Positions 39,457-49,081 of a stretch of DNA of 64,000 nt are shown in pieces. Location: contig NZ_QAJR01000017.1 of NCBI RefSeq assembly GCF_003852545.1, positions 81,412 to 145,411 on the forward strand, read 5' to 3'. The number at the start of each line of letters is the position of its first letter. The first letter of the stretch is position 1. The translations under genes were made by a program, and so were the position numbers. Under the pieces are notes generated by a model. The model did not search any database. It worked only from the letters and a program-made list of their open reading frames with translations, and was not told where the DNA came from. Source of the stretch: Acidovorax sp. FJL06. GTDB taxonomy: Bacteria > Pseudomonadota > Gammaproteobacteria > Burkholderiales > Burkholderiaceae_C.

Positions 39457-40329
39457 ATGTCCTGGCTCGAAAAACTTCTGCCCTCCAAGATCCAGCAAAC
39501 GGACCCCACCGAGCGCCGCCAGGTGCCCGAAGGCCTGTGGATCAAGTGCCCGAGCTGCGAGACGGTGCTCTACAAGGCAGACCTGGAACACAACCAGAAC
39601 GTCTGCCCCCACTGCAGCCACCACCACCGCATTGGTGCCCGTGCGCGCCTGGACTACTTCCTGGACGCTGAGGGCCGCTACGAGATCGGTCAGGAAGTGC
39701 TGCCCGTGGATGCCCTCAAGTTCAAAGACAGCCGCAAGTACCCCGAGCGCCTGAAGGAGGCCCTGGAAAACACCGGCGAAACCGATGCCCTCATCGTCAT
39801 GGGCGGCGCGGTCAAGAGCATCAACGTGGTCGCTGCGTGCTTCGAGTTCGACTTCATGGGCGGCTCCATGGGCTCCGTGGTGGGCGAGCGCTTCGTGCGC
39901 GGCGTGGAAACCGCCATCGAGCAGAAGGTGCCTTTCATCTGCTTCACCGCCACCGGCGGCGCGCGCATGCAGGAAGGCCTGCTGAGCCTTATGCAGATGG
40001 CCAAGACCAATGCAGCCCTCACCCGCTTGGCCAAGAAGGGCCTGCCCTACGTCAGCGTGCTGACCGACCCGACCATGGGCGGCGTCTCCGCCGGCTTCGC
40101 CTTCGTGGGCGACATCGTGATCGCCGAGCCCAAGGCCCTGATCGGTTTTGCCGGCCCCCGCGTGATCGAATCCACCGTGCGCGTGACATTGCCCGAGGGT
40201 TTCCAGCGCGCTGAATTTCTGCAGACCAAAGGCGCCGTGGACTTCATCTGCGACCGCCGCGAACTGCGTAACACCGTGTCCAGCAGCCTGGCCATGCTGC
40301 AGCGCCTGCCAGCCGACGCGGTGATGTAA
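39457..40329 (+). CDS. accD: Acetyl-CoA carboxylase carboxyltransferase subunit beta
   Basis: 290 residues from the ATG at 39457, preceded by GAAGAGGAG. N-terminal zinc ribbon with CPSC and CPHC, then the carboxyltransferase core ([18 protein letters not shown]-like [31 protein letters not shown]). It works with AccA in malonyl-CoA formation. The trpA-accD order is usual in proteobacteria. Confidence 0.98.
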   Translation: MSWLEKLLPSKIQQTDPTERRQVPEGLWIKCPSCETVLYKADLEHNQNVCPHCSHHHRIGARARLDYFLDAEGRYEIGQEVLPVDALKFKDSRKYPERLKEALENTGETDALIVMGGAVKSINVVAACFEFDFMGGSMGSVVGERFVRGVETAIEQKVPFICFTATGGARMQEGLLSLMQMAKTNAALTRLAKKGLPYVSVLTDPTMGGVSAGFAFVGDIVIAEPKALIGFAGPRVIESTVRVTLPEGFQRAEFLQTKGAVDFICDRRELRNTVSSSLAMLQRLPADAVM

Positions 40330-40383
40330 CCCCTCCCCACGGAGTACATGGTTCGCGCATCCTGCTCCGCGCCATTTACTCCG

Positions 40384-40402
40384 TTTTTGATAGCTGCTTG
40401 CG
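40384..40402. repeat. Dispersed repeat, copy 5 (single decayed arm)
   Basis: TTTTGATAGCTGCTTGCGC, then CTACCCAGCGCGCGG, in the 116-bp gap between accD and the convergent yggT-type gene. Confidence 0.6.
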
Positions 40403-40445
40403 CCTACCCAGCGCGCGGAAGAGCCGCTTTCATATGTGTTTCTGC

Positions 40446-40994
40446 TCAGCGCATGACACTGGCCTGCAGGTGACCCAGCACAATCATCGCCACCTGCAGC
40501 AGCACCAGCACGGCCAGGGGCGACAGGTCGATCCCCCCCACCAGCGGGATGACGCGGCGAAACGGCCGCAGAACCGGCTCACACAAACGGGCAATCACGT
40601 CGGACAGCGGGGAACGGGCCTGCACCCACGACATCACGGCGTGGACGATCAAAAGGCCGATCAGCCCCGACACCGCCACCCGCGCCAGACCGAACAGGGC
40701 CAACCACGGCAACCAAGCCCAGGCGGAGGCAGCCCCAAGCAACAAGGTCAACAGAAAGTACTGCGCCAGTTGCAGCAACGCAGCAGCCACCAGGCTCGAC
40801 ACATCCCAGCGCCCCACCGGAGGGATCACCCTGCGCAGCGGCATGATCAACCAGTCTGTCAGGGCAAACACCAGCCCTCCCACCGGATTGGCAAACGGAA
40901 CACGCTGCCACTGCATGTACAAGCGCAAGAGACAAGCACCCGTGAGCAAGCCACCGATAACATCGAGCAAGAAAGAGACGATCTGGTAGAGCAT
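40446..40994 (-). CDS. YggT family membrane protein
   Basis: 182 residues with two YggT repeats, each of two membrane spans: FANPVGGLVFALTDWLIMPLRRVIP in repeat one and ARSPLSDVIARLCEPVLRPFRRVIP in repeat two. Inner-membrane protein. Homologues are linked to osmotic tolerance or cell division-site proteins, but the mechanism is not settled. Single gene, convergent with accD. Confidence 0.93.
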   Translation of the reverse strand: MLYQIVSFLLDVIGGLLTGACLLRLYMQWQRVPFANPVGGLVFALTDWLIMPLRRVIPPVGRWDVSSLVAAALLQLAQYFLLTLLLGAASAWAWLPWLALFGLARVAVSGLIGLLIVHAVMSWVQARSPLSDVIARLCEPVLRPFRRVIPLVGGIDLSPLAVLVLLQVAMIVLGHLQASVMR

Positions 40995-41072
40995 GGATGA
41001 GACAAAAACAATGGAGTGCAGCGAAAGCTGACGGTGTCATGGGATGATAGCGGGCCAAGGTATTCCCCCTTC

Positions 41073-41708
41073 ATGACACAGCCCCTCACCCTGTCCTCCT
41101 TACCGCTTTTTCCCCTGGGCTCCGTGCTGTTCCCGGGCGGCGTGCTCGCCCTGCGCGTGTTCGAGGTGCGGTATCTGGACATGGTGCGCAAATGCCACCA
41201 GGCCGGCGCCCCCTTCGGCGTGGTGGCGCTTACCCAAGGCCATGAGGTGCGCCAGGCTGGCGCGCCGGAAGAACGCTTCCATGACATCGGAACCTTGGCC
41301 GTCATCGAGCACATCGAGCACCCGCAGCCCGGGTTGATCACCCTGCAGTGCCGAGGCAGCCAGCGCTTTCGCATCACCCGGCGCCACCACCTGCCCCACG
41401 GCCTGTGGACTGCCGACGTGGGCCACATAGACCCGGACCTCACAGTCCCCATCCCCGACGATCTCAAGAAGGCGGCAATTGCACTGGCGCAGGTGCTGTA
41501 CACCCTTCAGCAACGCGACCCCGCCCCCCACAGCGCCATCACCCCCACCGCCGCACAACTGGACGACTGCGGCTGGGTAGCAAACCGCTGGTGCGAACTG
41601 CTCCCTGTGCCGCCGGAACTCAAGCAACGGCTGATGGAGCTTGACAACCCGTTGGTGCGGCTGGAGTTGGTGGGGGATGTGTTGGAGCGGACGGGGATTG
41701 CGCAATAG
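41073..41708 (+). CDS. Lon N-terminal (LON substrate-binding) domain protein
   Basis: 211 residues from the ATG at 41073. Stand-alone LON domain: LFPLGSVLFPGGVLALRVFEVRYLDMV, FGVVALTQGHEV, and the helical end with WCELLPVPPELKQRLMELDNPLVRLELV. No ATPase or protease part. These proteins are thought to bind peptides or regulate proteolysis; the function is not known. It ends 21 bases before the convergent polysaccharide gene and marks the boundary of the ordinary high-GC genes. Confidence 0.92.
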   Translation: MTQPLTLSSLPLFPLGSVLFPGGVLALRVFEVRYLDMVRKCHQAGAPFGVVALTQGHEVRQAGAPEERFHDIGTLAVIEHIEHPQPGLITLQCRGSQRFRITRRHHLPHGLWTADVGHIDPDLTVPIPDDLKKAAIALAQVLYTLQQRDPAPHSAITPTAAQLDDCGWVANRWCELLPVPPELKQRLMELDNPLVRLELVGDVLERTGIAQ

Positions 41709-41729
41709 ACGCGGAAGCCAGCGCTTGCC

Positions 41730-43550
41730 TTAGCGGGCGGTGTACTCCGGCACTTGCGTCTGCAACCATGAACGGAGTGCAGACGCCGATGGCTCCACTC
41801 CCAGGTCCGCAATACTCTGACACACCGCCTCAGGATTCACACCACCGAAAGCATCGGTTTTGGCGACATGCAACTTGGGGTGAGGCGTAGGCTCGGTGGT
41901 CTCCCCGTTGGCCAGCAACTCCTCGTACAGCTTCTCACCGGGCCTCAGGCCCGTGAAAACGATAGGAATCTCCTGCTCGGTTTTTCCCGACAAACGAACA
42001 AGAATTCTGGCCAGCTCCACGATCTTGACCGGCTCCCCCATATCCAGCACAAAAATTTGCCCCGACTGCCCCATCAGACCGGCCTGCAAGACCAGCTGGG
42101 CGGCCTCTGGAATGGTCATGAAGTAACGGACGATATCGGGATGGGTCACGGTCAGCGGCCCACCGCGCGAAATCTGCTCGGTAAACAAGGGGACGACCGA
42201 CCCGCTCGAACCCAACACGTTTCCAAATCGCACCGCCACAAAGCGCGTCCCAGGGTGCTCGGAAGCCACCGCTTGCATCACCCGCTCCGCAAGCCTCTTG
42301 GTGGCCCCCATGACATTGGTTGGGTTCACGGCCTTGTCCGTAGAGATCAGCACAAAACGCGCAGCCCCAACCGAAGCCGCCACACGAGCGGCATTCATGG
42401 TGCCCAAGACATTGGTGCGCAATGCCTCGATTTCGTTGAGCGATTCCATCAGCGGGACGTGCTTGTAGGCTGCCGCATGGAACACCACCGTCGGCCGATG
42501 AAGACGCGCAATGGCATGCAGGCGCTCAACCTCACGCACGTTAGCGGTGTAGTACATGCCCTGCATCTGCGGGTGTGCTTCGCGCAGTTCCTGCTCCAAC
42601 TGGTAGATAGCGAACTCAGACACATCCACACAAACCAGACGCGCCACACCAAAACGCGCAATCTGGCGGCACAGCTCGGAGCCAATGGAGCCGCCAGCAC
42701 CGGTCACAAGTACACATGTACCAGCAAACAGATCTGACAAGCCCTTGGCGTCCAGTTGCACCTGAACGCGACCCAACAGGTCTTCCAACTCTATGCGACG
42801 CGGCCCGACACTCTCGGTTCGAAGCCATTCATCGGGTCGAGGCATGGCCAGCAGCGCGAGACCCGCATCGCTGGAATACTTCAGGACCTCACCACGCCCC
42901 TCAGATCCCGCAGGGCTGGCCAACAAGGCCGTGCGCACATCAACGGAGCGCGCAATAGAGTCGATGTTGGCGGTGGTGCCAAGCACTGGCACCCCCTGCA
43001 ACGAGCGCCCTTGCTCGGACTCTAAGTGCGACACGATACCCACGGGGTGCCAATGACCCGAGCCTTTGAGCGCCCGCAGTGCATCGGCAGCATCCTGGAG
43101 CGCCCCCACGATCAGAATGGGCCGAGTGCCCGTCGGCAAAACGGCCCGCTCGAAGAGCGTGCGCCAAGCTGCGCGTGCAGCCACCAAAAGCATCAAAACT
43201 ATCAGGGGATGGAGCAGCAAGACAGAACGGGGAAAGCTCGGCACACGCAGCATCAGCACCGCGGCTGAGGTCAAAAGAGACGCGAGAAGTACAGCGATCG
43301 CCAACTGACGCAACTCAGACAACCCGATGTAGCGCCAGACTTGTCGATGTACTCCCATACCAACGAAGGCGACCCCGTATGACCCCACAGCTAGCAAAGC
43401 CGACTCAACAGCCATAGAGCTGAACTCATCAGGCACATCCAGATTGAAACGCAGCCAGAACGACAACACCCAAGCTAGAAGAATGAGTGCAGTGTCCAGG
43501 GCAAGCAGGACTAGCGAAGACAAGCGGACAGCGGTACGGTTTGGCAGCAC
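41730..43550 (-). CDS. CapD/WbpM-type nucleoside-diphosphate-sugar 4,6-dehydratase (membrane)
   Basis: 606 residues. Four N-terminal membrane helices (about 1-115; LSSLVLLALDTALILLAWVLSFWLRF first), a CoA/NAD-binding-like domain (about 140-265), then an extended SDR domain with VLVTGAGGSIGSELCRQI and STDKAVNPTNVMGATKR. WbpM-like enzymes turn UDP-GlcNAc into a 4-keto-6-deoxy sugar (retaining C5). In this strain it probably starts a second sugar (QuiNAc/FucNAc family) or the O-antigen repeat. Divergent from pseB, 95 bases apart. Confidence 0.93.
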   Translation of the reverse strand: MLPNRTAVRLSSLVLLALDTALILLAWVLSFWLRFNLDVPDEFSSMAVESALLAVGSYGVAFVGMGVHRQVWRYIGLSELRQLAIAVLLASLLTSAAVLMLRVPSFPRSVLLLHPLIVLMLLVAARAAWRTLFERAVLPTGTRPILIVGALQDAADALRALKGSGHWHPVGIVSHLESEQGRSLQGVPVLGTTANIDSIARSVDVRTALLASPAGSEGRGEVLKYSSDAGLALLAMPRPDEWLRTESVGPRRIELEDLLGRVQVQLDAKGLSDLFAGTCVLVTGAGGSIGSELCRQIARFGVARLVCVDVSEFAIYQLEQELREAHPQMQGMYYTANVREVERLHAIARLHRPTVVFHAAAYKHVPLMESLNEIEALRTNVLGTMNAARVAASVGAARFVLISTDKAVNPTNVMGATKRLAERVMQAVASEHPGTRFVAVRFGNVLGSSGSVVPLFTEQISRGGPLTVTHPDIVRYFMTIPEAAQLVLQAGLMGQSGQIFVLDMGEPVKIVELARILVRLSGKTEQEIPIVFTGLRPGEKLYEELLANGETTEPTPHPKLHVAKTDAFGGVNPEAVCQSIADLGVEPSASALRSWLQTQVPEYTAR

Positions 43551-43645
43551 AGTGAGGGAGGGCGCGCTGGAAGTTTGGCGGCACGCCCGGGAGTCACGCG
43601 TGCAAACGTCGTTGATAATAACAAGAGAGCATTCGTGGGACCTTC

Positions 43646-44656
43646 ATGCTGACCGACAAATCCATTCTCGTTACCGGCGGAACCGGGTCTTTTGGCAAAG
43701 CGTTCGTGCGTACCGTACTAGAACGCTATCCCGAGGTACGAAGACTCGTTATCTTCTCGCGTGACGAGCTCAAGCAGTATGAAATGCAGCAGGTGTTCCC
43801 GGCCAGCCAGTTCCCCTGCTTACGTTACTTCATTGGTGACGTGCGCGACGAAGCTCGCTTGCGGCGTGCACTGGAAGGAATCGACATCGTTGTGCATGCT
43901 GCAGCCCTCAAGCAGGTGCCTGCAGCAGAGTACAACCCGTTCGAATGTATCAAGACCAATGTGCTCGGCGCCCAGAACCTCATCGAGGCCTGCCTATCCA
44001 ACGGCGTACAGCGCGTGGTTGCACTCTCAACAGACAAGGCCGCAGCGCCGGTAAACCTCTACGGCGCCACAAAACTCTGCTCCGACAAACTCTTCATTGC
44101 GGCCAACAACATCAAAGGCAATCGGGACATCCGTTTCAGCGTTGTACGCTACGGAAACGTGATGGGAAGCCGTGGCTCCGTCATCCCCTTCTTTCTGGAG
44201 CGACGCAAGAGCGGTGTGCTGCCGATCACCGACCCTCGCATGACCCGATTCAACATCTCCCTGCAGGAAGGCGTGGACATGGTCCTCTGGTCTATCGAGC
44301 ACGCTTGGGGTGGAGAAGTGCTGGTGCCCAAAATTCCGTCGTACCGCATCACCGATGTGGCAACAGCCGTGGCACCAAATTGCCGACAGGAAATCATCGG
44401 CATTCGCCCAGGCGAGAAAATCCACGAGGAGATGATCACATCAAGTGATGCGGCAAGCACTGTCGACCTAGGAGGTTACTACGCCATCCTACCGCTGGCA
44501 GGCCAATTCACGTTGGAAGAATACCGCACAAAAACCGGCGCAAAGCAAGTGGAGCCGGGCTTCGCCTACGACAGCGGCAAAAACCCAGAATTTCTGTCGG
44601 TAGACCAACTGTGCAAACTTATCGACAGGTACGTCGCCAGCCCCACGGCGATGTGA
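43646..44656 (+). CDS. pseB: UDP-N-acetylglucosamine 4,6-dehydratase (inverting) PseB
   Basis: 336 residues. Cofactor motif VTGGTGSFGKAFV at the N-terminus; Asp-Lys in LSTDKAAAPVNLYGATKLCSDK serves catalysis (Lys in place of Tyr is a trait of PseB). VRYGNVMGSRGSVIPFF and GIRPGEKIHEEMI are typical. First step of CMP-pseudaminic acid synthesis, giving the 4-keto-L-ido sugar. First gene of the plus-strand operon; GATAAT lies at 43614 as a possible -10. Confidence 0.95.
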   Translation: MLTDKSILVTGGTGSFGKAFVRTVLERYPEVRRLVIFSRDELKQYEMQQVFPASQFPCLRYFIGDVRDEARLRRALEGIDIVVHAAALKQVPAAEYNPFECIKTNVLGAQNLIEACLSNGVQRVVALSTDKAAAPVNLYGATKLCSDKLFIAANNIKGNRDIRFSVVRYGNVMGSRGSVIPFFLERRKSGVLPITDPRMTRFNISLQEGVDMVLWSIEHAWGGEVLVPKIPSYRITDVATAVAPNCRQEIIGIRPGEKIHEEMITSSDAASTVDLGGYYAILPLAGQFTLEEYRTKTGAKQVEPGFAYDSGKNPEFLSVDQLCKLIDRYVASPTAM

Positions 44657-44666
44657 GCGTGCCCGC

Positions 44667-45833
44667 ATGTATATACCCTACAGCTGCCAGCAAATCACAG
44701 AAGAAGACATCGCGGCCGTCGCCGCAGTTTTGAAGTCGGAGTATCTCACCCAGGGCCCGGCGGTCACGGCCTTCGAGACTGCTTTCGCAGCGCGCCATGA
44801 GGTGGCGCACGCGGTAGCCGTGGCCAACGCCACAGCAGCGTTGCACATCGGCTGCCTCGCGCTAGGCGTCGGACCGGGCTCCTTGGTATGGACAACACCG
44901 AACACGTTCCTGGCCTCTGCGAACTGCGCGCTCTACTGCGGCGCGGCTATCGACTTCGTAGACATGGACGGTGCCACACGCAACATCAGTGTGGCGGCGC
45001 TCACGGTTAAGCTGAAGAAGGCGGAAGCAGACGGCCGCCTCCCATCCCTGCTGATCCCCGTCGATTTCTCCGGCCTGCCCTGCGACATGCGCGAGATCCG
45101 AGCCCTCGCAGACCGCTACGGTTTCCGCATTCTGGAGGACGCGTCCCACGCCGCCGGTGCTTCGTACCTGGGCCGCCCCGTGGGCAGCGCCTGGGCCGAC
45201 CTCACCGTGTTCAGTTTTCATGCCGTCAAGATCGTCACCACCGCCGAAGGCGGCATCATTACAACCCAGGACGATGCCCTTGCCGCCAAGCTGCGCTTGC
45301 TTCGCTCACATGGAATGACACGAGATCCCGCGCAGATGGACCATGCGCCTGAAGGCGCCTGGTACTACGAACAACAGCAGCTCGGTTTCAACTACCGCCT
45401 CACCGATCTGCAGGCAGCGCTGGGAGCGTCTCAGCTGAAACGCATTGACGCGCTACAGGCAGAACGCATGGAGCTCGCCAACCGCTACGACAAACTCCTC
45501 GCGAAGCTGCCCCTTCACCTCCCCCCCAGACTGGCGGAACGCGAGTCCGCCTGGCACCTCTACACAGTGGAAATCGACCCACTGCGCACGCGCGCGCACC
45601 GTGCGACCGTGTTCGCTCGCCTGCGCGAGAATGGGGTCGGCGTGAACGTGCACTACATCCCCGTGCACCTGCAACCCTACTACGCGCGGCTCGGCTTTCG
45701 TAGCGGAGAGTTCCCCGCCGCGGAGAACTACTACGCTCACACAATCTCGCTACCACTCTTCCCTGCCATGACGCACGCCCAGCAGGACCACGTGGTGGAC
45801 AGTCTCACGGTAGCCCTGCGGGAGGCGGCATGA
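44667..45833 (+). CDS. pseC: UDP-4-amino-4,6-dideoxy-AltNAc aminotransferase PseC
   Basis: 388 residues, DegT/DnrJ/EryC1 family. Start MYIPYSCQQITEEDIAAV; the PLP lysine is in SFHAVKIVTTAEGG (about residue 187), with GFNYRLTDLQAALG and the GVNVHYIPVHLQPYY end. It aminates the PseB product at C4. Its last four bases overlap pseF. Confidence 0.95.
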   Translation: MYIPYSCQQITEEDIAAVAAVLKSEYLTQGPAVTAFETAFAARHEVAHAVAVANATAALHIGCLALGVGPGSLVWTTPNTFLASANCALYCGAAIDFVDMDGATRNISVAALTVKLKKAEADGRLPSLLIPVDFSGLPCDMREIRALADRYGFRILEDASHAAGASYLGRPVGSAWADLTVFSFHAVKIVTTAEGGIITTQDDALAAKLRLLRSHGMTRDPAQMDHAPEGAWYYEQQQLGFNYRLTDLQAALGASQLKRIDALQAERMELANRYDKLLAKLPLHLPPRLAERESAWHLYTVEIDPLRTRAHRATVFARLRENGVGVNVHYIPVHLQPYYARLGFRSGEFPAAENYYAHTISLPLFPAMTHAQQDHVVDSLTVALREAA

Positions 45834-46522
45834 AGCTCGCAGTCATTCCCGCGCGCGGAGGCAGCAAGCGGATCCCACGCAAGAACATCAAAACCTTCGG
45901 TAACAAACCGATGATCGGCCACGCCATCCACACAGCCAAGGCTAGTGGCCTATTCGACGCAGTGATCGTTTCCACCGACGACACAGAGATCGCTCAAACC
46001 GCACGAGACCTGGGTGCTACCACCCCTTTCATGCGCCCCGCAGATCTGGCGGACGACTACACACCCACGGTACCGGTTATCGCGCACGCCATCCGTGCCT
46101 GCCAAAAACTCGAGTGGCATGTAGAGCAAGTGTGTTGCATCTACCCGGGCGTTCCCTTCATGCATGCAGACGACCTTCGCACTGCGCTGGCAGTGCTGGA
46201 GGATGGCGCCACCTACGCCTTCCCCGTCACCCCATTCCCATCTCCCATTCAGCGCGCACTGAGATGCGATGCAAGCGGCACGACAACACCGTTCTTCCCG
46301 GAGTACGCGGCCACCCGCACACAAGACCTTCCACCAGCCTATCACGATGCCGGACAGTTCTATTGGGGGCGTGCCAGCGCCTGGCTTAGCGGTTTGAATA
46401 TCCATATCCATGGCCGCACGATCGTCTTGCCACACTGGCGCGTAATAGATATAGACACATCCGAGGACTGGGAACGCGCAGAGCTGATGTACCGCGCACT
46501 GGAGCAGAAAGCACCCCAATGA
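45830..46522 (+). CDS. pseF: Pseudaminic acid cytidylyltransferase PseF
   Basis: 230 residues. CTP-binding N-terminus IPARGGSKRIPRKNIK, then VSTDDTEIAQTAR and QFYWGRASAWL as in PseF (rather than NeuA). Final step, giving CMP-pseudaminic acid. Overlaps pseC and the next gene by 4 bases each (ATGA). Confidence 0.94.
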   Translation: MKLAVIPARGGSKRIPRKNIKTFGNKPMIGHAIHTAKASGLFDAVIVSTDDTEIAQTARDLGATTPFMRPADLADDYTPTVPVIAHAIRACQKLEWHVEQVCCIYPGVPFMHADDLRTALAVLEDGATYAFPVTPFPSPIQRALRCDASGTTTPFFPEYAATRTQDLPPAYHDAGQFYWGRASAWLSGLNIHIHGRTIVLPHWRVIDIDTSEDWERAELMYRALEQKAPQ

Positions 46523-48018
46523 AAGTGGCCGTCCGGGCTGACGCGGGGCCCGCCATGGGCAGCGGGCACATCATGCGCTGCCTCTGCTTGGCAGACGCTT
46601 TGAGAGTACGCGGCGCTCGGGTCACCTTCCTCTGCCGGTCGCTTCCACCCCATCTGGCAAATGCCATCACCGCTGGCGGGCACTCCCTGTGCACTCTGCC
46701 ATTGCTTACCACCGACGACGCACCGCAAAACAACTGGCCCGAGGACAGGCAAACCAAGGATGCCCATGCCACGTGCGAGGCCCTGGAGGGGCTTGTGCCC
46801 GACTGGCTTGTTGTTGACCACTACGGACTTGGCCGAGAATGGGAAAACGTACTGCGACCTGCTGTCCGGCGTCTCATGGTCATCGACGACTTGGCACGGC
46901 CCCACAATTGCGACCTCCTACTCGACATCAACCTCCAGGCTCAACCGCAGACGCGGTACGAAGGTCGTGTCCCGACTACAACGCGACTCCTGCTGGGACC
47001 CCGCTTCGCCCTCCTGCGCCCCGAATTTCGTGCCGCGCACAAGAAAGCACCCCCGCGCGCCGGCACAGTGCGGCGTCTACTCGTCTTCATGGGAGGCATG
47101 GACGCGGGCAATGCGACCGGCACAGTACTTCAGGCCATCGCTCTGACTGCGCAGCGTGGACTCGCACTGGACGTCGTGATCGGCACATCACATCCCGCGC
47201 GCGAGGCCATCACAGCCTTTTGCGCCGCATGGCCCCGCGCCAGATGCCATGTTCAAACGGATCAAATGGCGAACCTCCTCGCGAGGTGCGATCTCGCAAT
47301 CGGTGCCGGCGGTGGTGCAACATGGGAGCGTTGTTGCTTAGGAGTGCCTACCCTGGCTCTTGCGCTGGCAGACAACCAGCGCACACAACTGGGTGCGCTT
47401 GCAGCTGCAGGCTTGGCCTACGTACCCGACGACCCACCGCCCGAAGCGGTACGACTATCCTCACACCTACTAGCGCTCCTAGACAACAGTTCGCTGCGTA
47501 AGGCGATGTCCGAAGCGGGTATGGCACTGGTCGATGGACGGGGCGCGGAGCGCGTCTCGAGCACGATGATCGCCGGACTATTGCGACTGAGACCCGCCGT
47601 ACCAGGCGATAGTGCTCGCATCCTCGAATGGCGCAATGCGCCGCGCGTGCGCGAGATGTCTCTGGACAACACAGAGATTTCGGCGCCCCTGCATGAGCGC
47701 TGGTTTGAGCAAGTACTGGCGGCATCCGACCGCGTGCTGCTCATCGGTGAAGATGACGAAGGCCCCGCCGGGGTCGTGCGATTTGATCTGAGTGAGGGCA
47801 GAGCCACCATTTCCATTTACCTCGCTCAGGAACGCTTCGGCCAGGGACTTGGCCCAGGCCTACTGCGCGCCGCGGAAGACTGGCTCGCAGTGAGCCACCC
47901 AGAAATCCTCTGGGTCCATGCACAGGTGCAAGCAGTCAACGCGGCCTCACTGCATTTGTTCGAGCAAGGCGGCTACCGCCTGGATTCCTATCATTTTTCC
48001 AGGAAAATTCAAGCATGA
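46519..48018 (+). CDS. PseG-PseH fusion: UDP-sugar hydrolase plus N-acetyltransferase
   Basis: 499 residues. Residues 1-350 match PseG, a GT-B-fold hydrolase removing UDP from 2,4-diacetamido-2,4,6-trideoxy-L-altrose: RADAGPAMGSGHIMRC with catalytic His17, VVDHYGL, GAGGGATWERCCLGVP. From about 355 (LRLRPAVPGDSARILEWRNAPRVREMSL) a GNAT domain like PseH runs to the end (ASLHLFEQGGYR). PseH N-acetylates C4 just before PseG acts, so the fusion joins consecutive steps. No stop or frameshift lies between. Overlaps pseF and pseI by 4 bases. Confidence 0.9.
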   Translation: MKVAVRADAGPAMGSGHIMRCLCLADALRVRGARVTFLCRSLPPHLANAITAGGHSLCTLPLLTTDDAPQNNWPEDRQTKDAHATCEALEGLVPDWLVVDHYGLGREWENVLRPAVRRLMVIDDLARPHNCDLLLDINLQAQPQTRYEGRVPTTTRLLLGPRFALLRPEFRAAHKKAPPRAGTVRRLLVFMGGMDAGNATGTVLQAIALTAQRGLALDVVIGTSHPAREAITAFCAAWPRARCHVQTDQMANLLARCDLAIGAGGGATWERCCLGVPTLALALADNQRTQLGALAAAGLAYVPDDPPPEAVRLSSHLLALLDNSSLRKAMSEAGMALVDGRGAERVSSTMIAGLLRLRPAVPGDSARILEWRNAPRVREMSLDNTEISAPLHERWFEQVLAASDRVLLIGEDDEGPAGVVRFDLSEGRATISIYLAQERFGQGLGPGLLRAAEDWLAVSHPEILWVHAQVQAVNAASLHLFEQGGYRLDSYHFSRKIQA

Positions 48019-49076
48019 ACGCCCAGGACGACATCGTCATTGCAGGAAAGCACATAGGGCCCGGCCATCCCCCCTTTATCATCGCGGAGATGTCGGGCAA
48101 CCACAACCAGTCATTGGACCGAGCGATGGCATTGGTAGAGGCCGCAGCGCGCGCCGGTGCACACGCATTGAAGCTACAGACATACACGGCAGATACCATG
48201 ACGCTGGATGTCCAGAACGAGGGGTTTCAAATTCGTGACCCTGACAGCCTCTGGAAGGAGGCCTCGCTCTATAAGCTTTACCAGCAGGCCTACACCCCCT
48301 GGGAATGGCATAAGCCAATCTTCGCCCGTGCAAAGCAGCTTGGGCTGATCGCGTTCAGTACCCCATTCGACGAGACAGCCGTCGATTTTCTAGAAAGCAT
48401 TGAAACCCCCTGTTACAAAATCGCGTCATTCGAAAACACCGACCTTCCACTGATCCGCCGAGTCGCACGTACAGGAAAGCCCGTCATCATCTCAACTGGC
48501 ATGGCCTCTGTGGCCGAGTTGGACGAGAGCGTACGTGCAGCGAGAAAAGCCGGCTGCCATAGCCTCGTGCTCCTCAAGTGCACCAGCACCTACCCAGCCA
48601 CGCCAGAGAACACAAACGTATCCACCATTCCCCACATGCGTGCACTCTTTGGCTGCCAAGTCGGGCTTTCGGATCACACCATGGGCGTAGGCGCCTCCGT
48701 GGCGGGTGTGGCACTAGGTGCCACTGTGATCGAAAAACACTTCACGCTCCGTCGCGCGGACGGTGGAGTCGACAGCGCCTTCTCTCTCGAACCTGAAGAA
48801 CTTGCTCAACTCGTCGTTGAAACAGGCCGGGCTTGGCAGAGCTTGGGTACCGTGCATTACGGCCCCACAGAGGCTGAGCGCAACTCCTTGCAGTTCCGTC
48901 GCTCCCTCTATGTCGTAAAAGACCTCGCACCCGGCGATGAACTCACTACCGCAAACGTCCGCGCAATTCGCCCAGGTTTTGGCCTTCCACCCCGCCACCT
49001 CGAAGAGGTGCTCGGCTCCCGCGTCACCCATGCAGTAAAGCGGGGCACACCGCTTTCCTGGTCGCTGCTAAGGTAA
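48015..49076 (+). CDS. pseI: Pseudaminic acid synthase PseI
   Basis: 353 residues. NeuB-type TIM barrel (about 10-275): PFIIAEMSGNHNQ, KLQTYTADTMTLD, KIASFENTDLPLI, ISTGMAS, GLSDHTMG, and the metal-binding EKHFTL. A C-terminal SAF/antifreeze-like domain follows (about 290-350). It condenses the 6-deoxy-AltdiNAc sugar with PEP. Overlaps the fusion gene upstream; 5 bases to the next gene. Confidence 0.95.
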   Translation: MNAQDDIVIAGKHIGPGHPPFIIAEMSGNHNQSLDRAMALVEAAARAGAHALKLQTYTADTMTLDVQNEGFQIRDPDSLWKEASLYKLYQQAYTPWEWHKPIFARAKQLGLIAFSTPFDETAVDFLESIETPCYKIASFENTDLPLIRRVARTGKPVIISTGMASVAELDESVRAARKAGCHSLVLLKCTSTYPATPENTNVSTIPHMRALFGCQVGLSDHTMGVGASVAGVALGATVIEKHFTLRRADGGVDSAFSLEPEELAQLVVETGRAWQSLGTVHYGPTEAERNSLQFRRSLYVVKDLAPGDELTTANVRAIRPGFGLPPRHLEEVLGSRVTHAVKRGTPLSWSLLR

Positions 49077-49081
49077 GCGGC

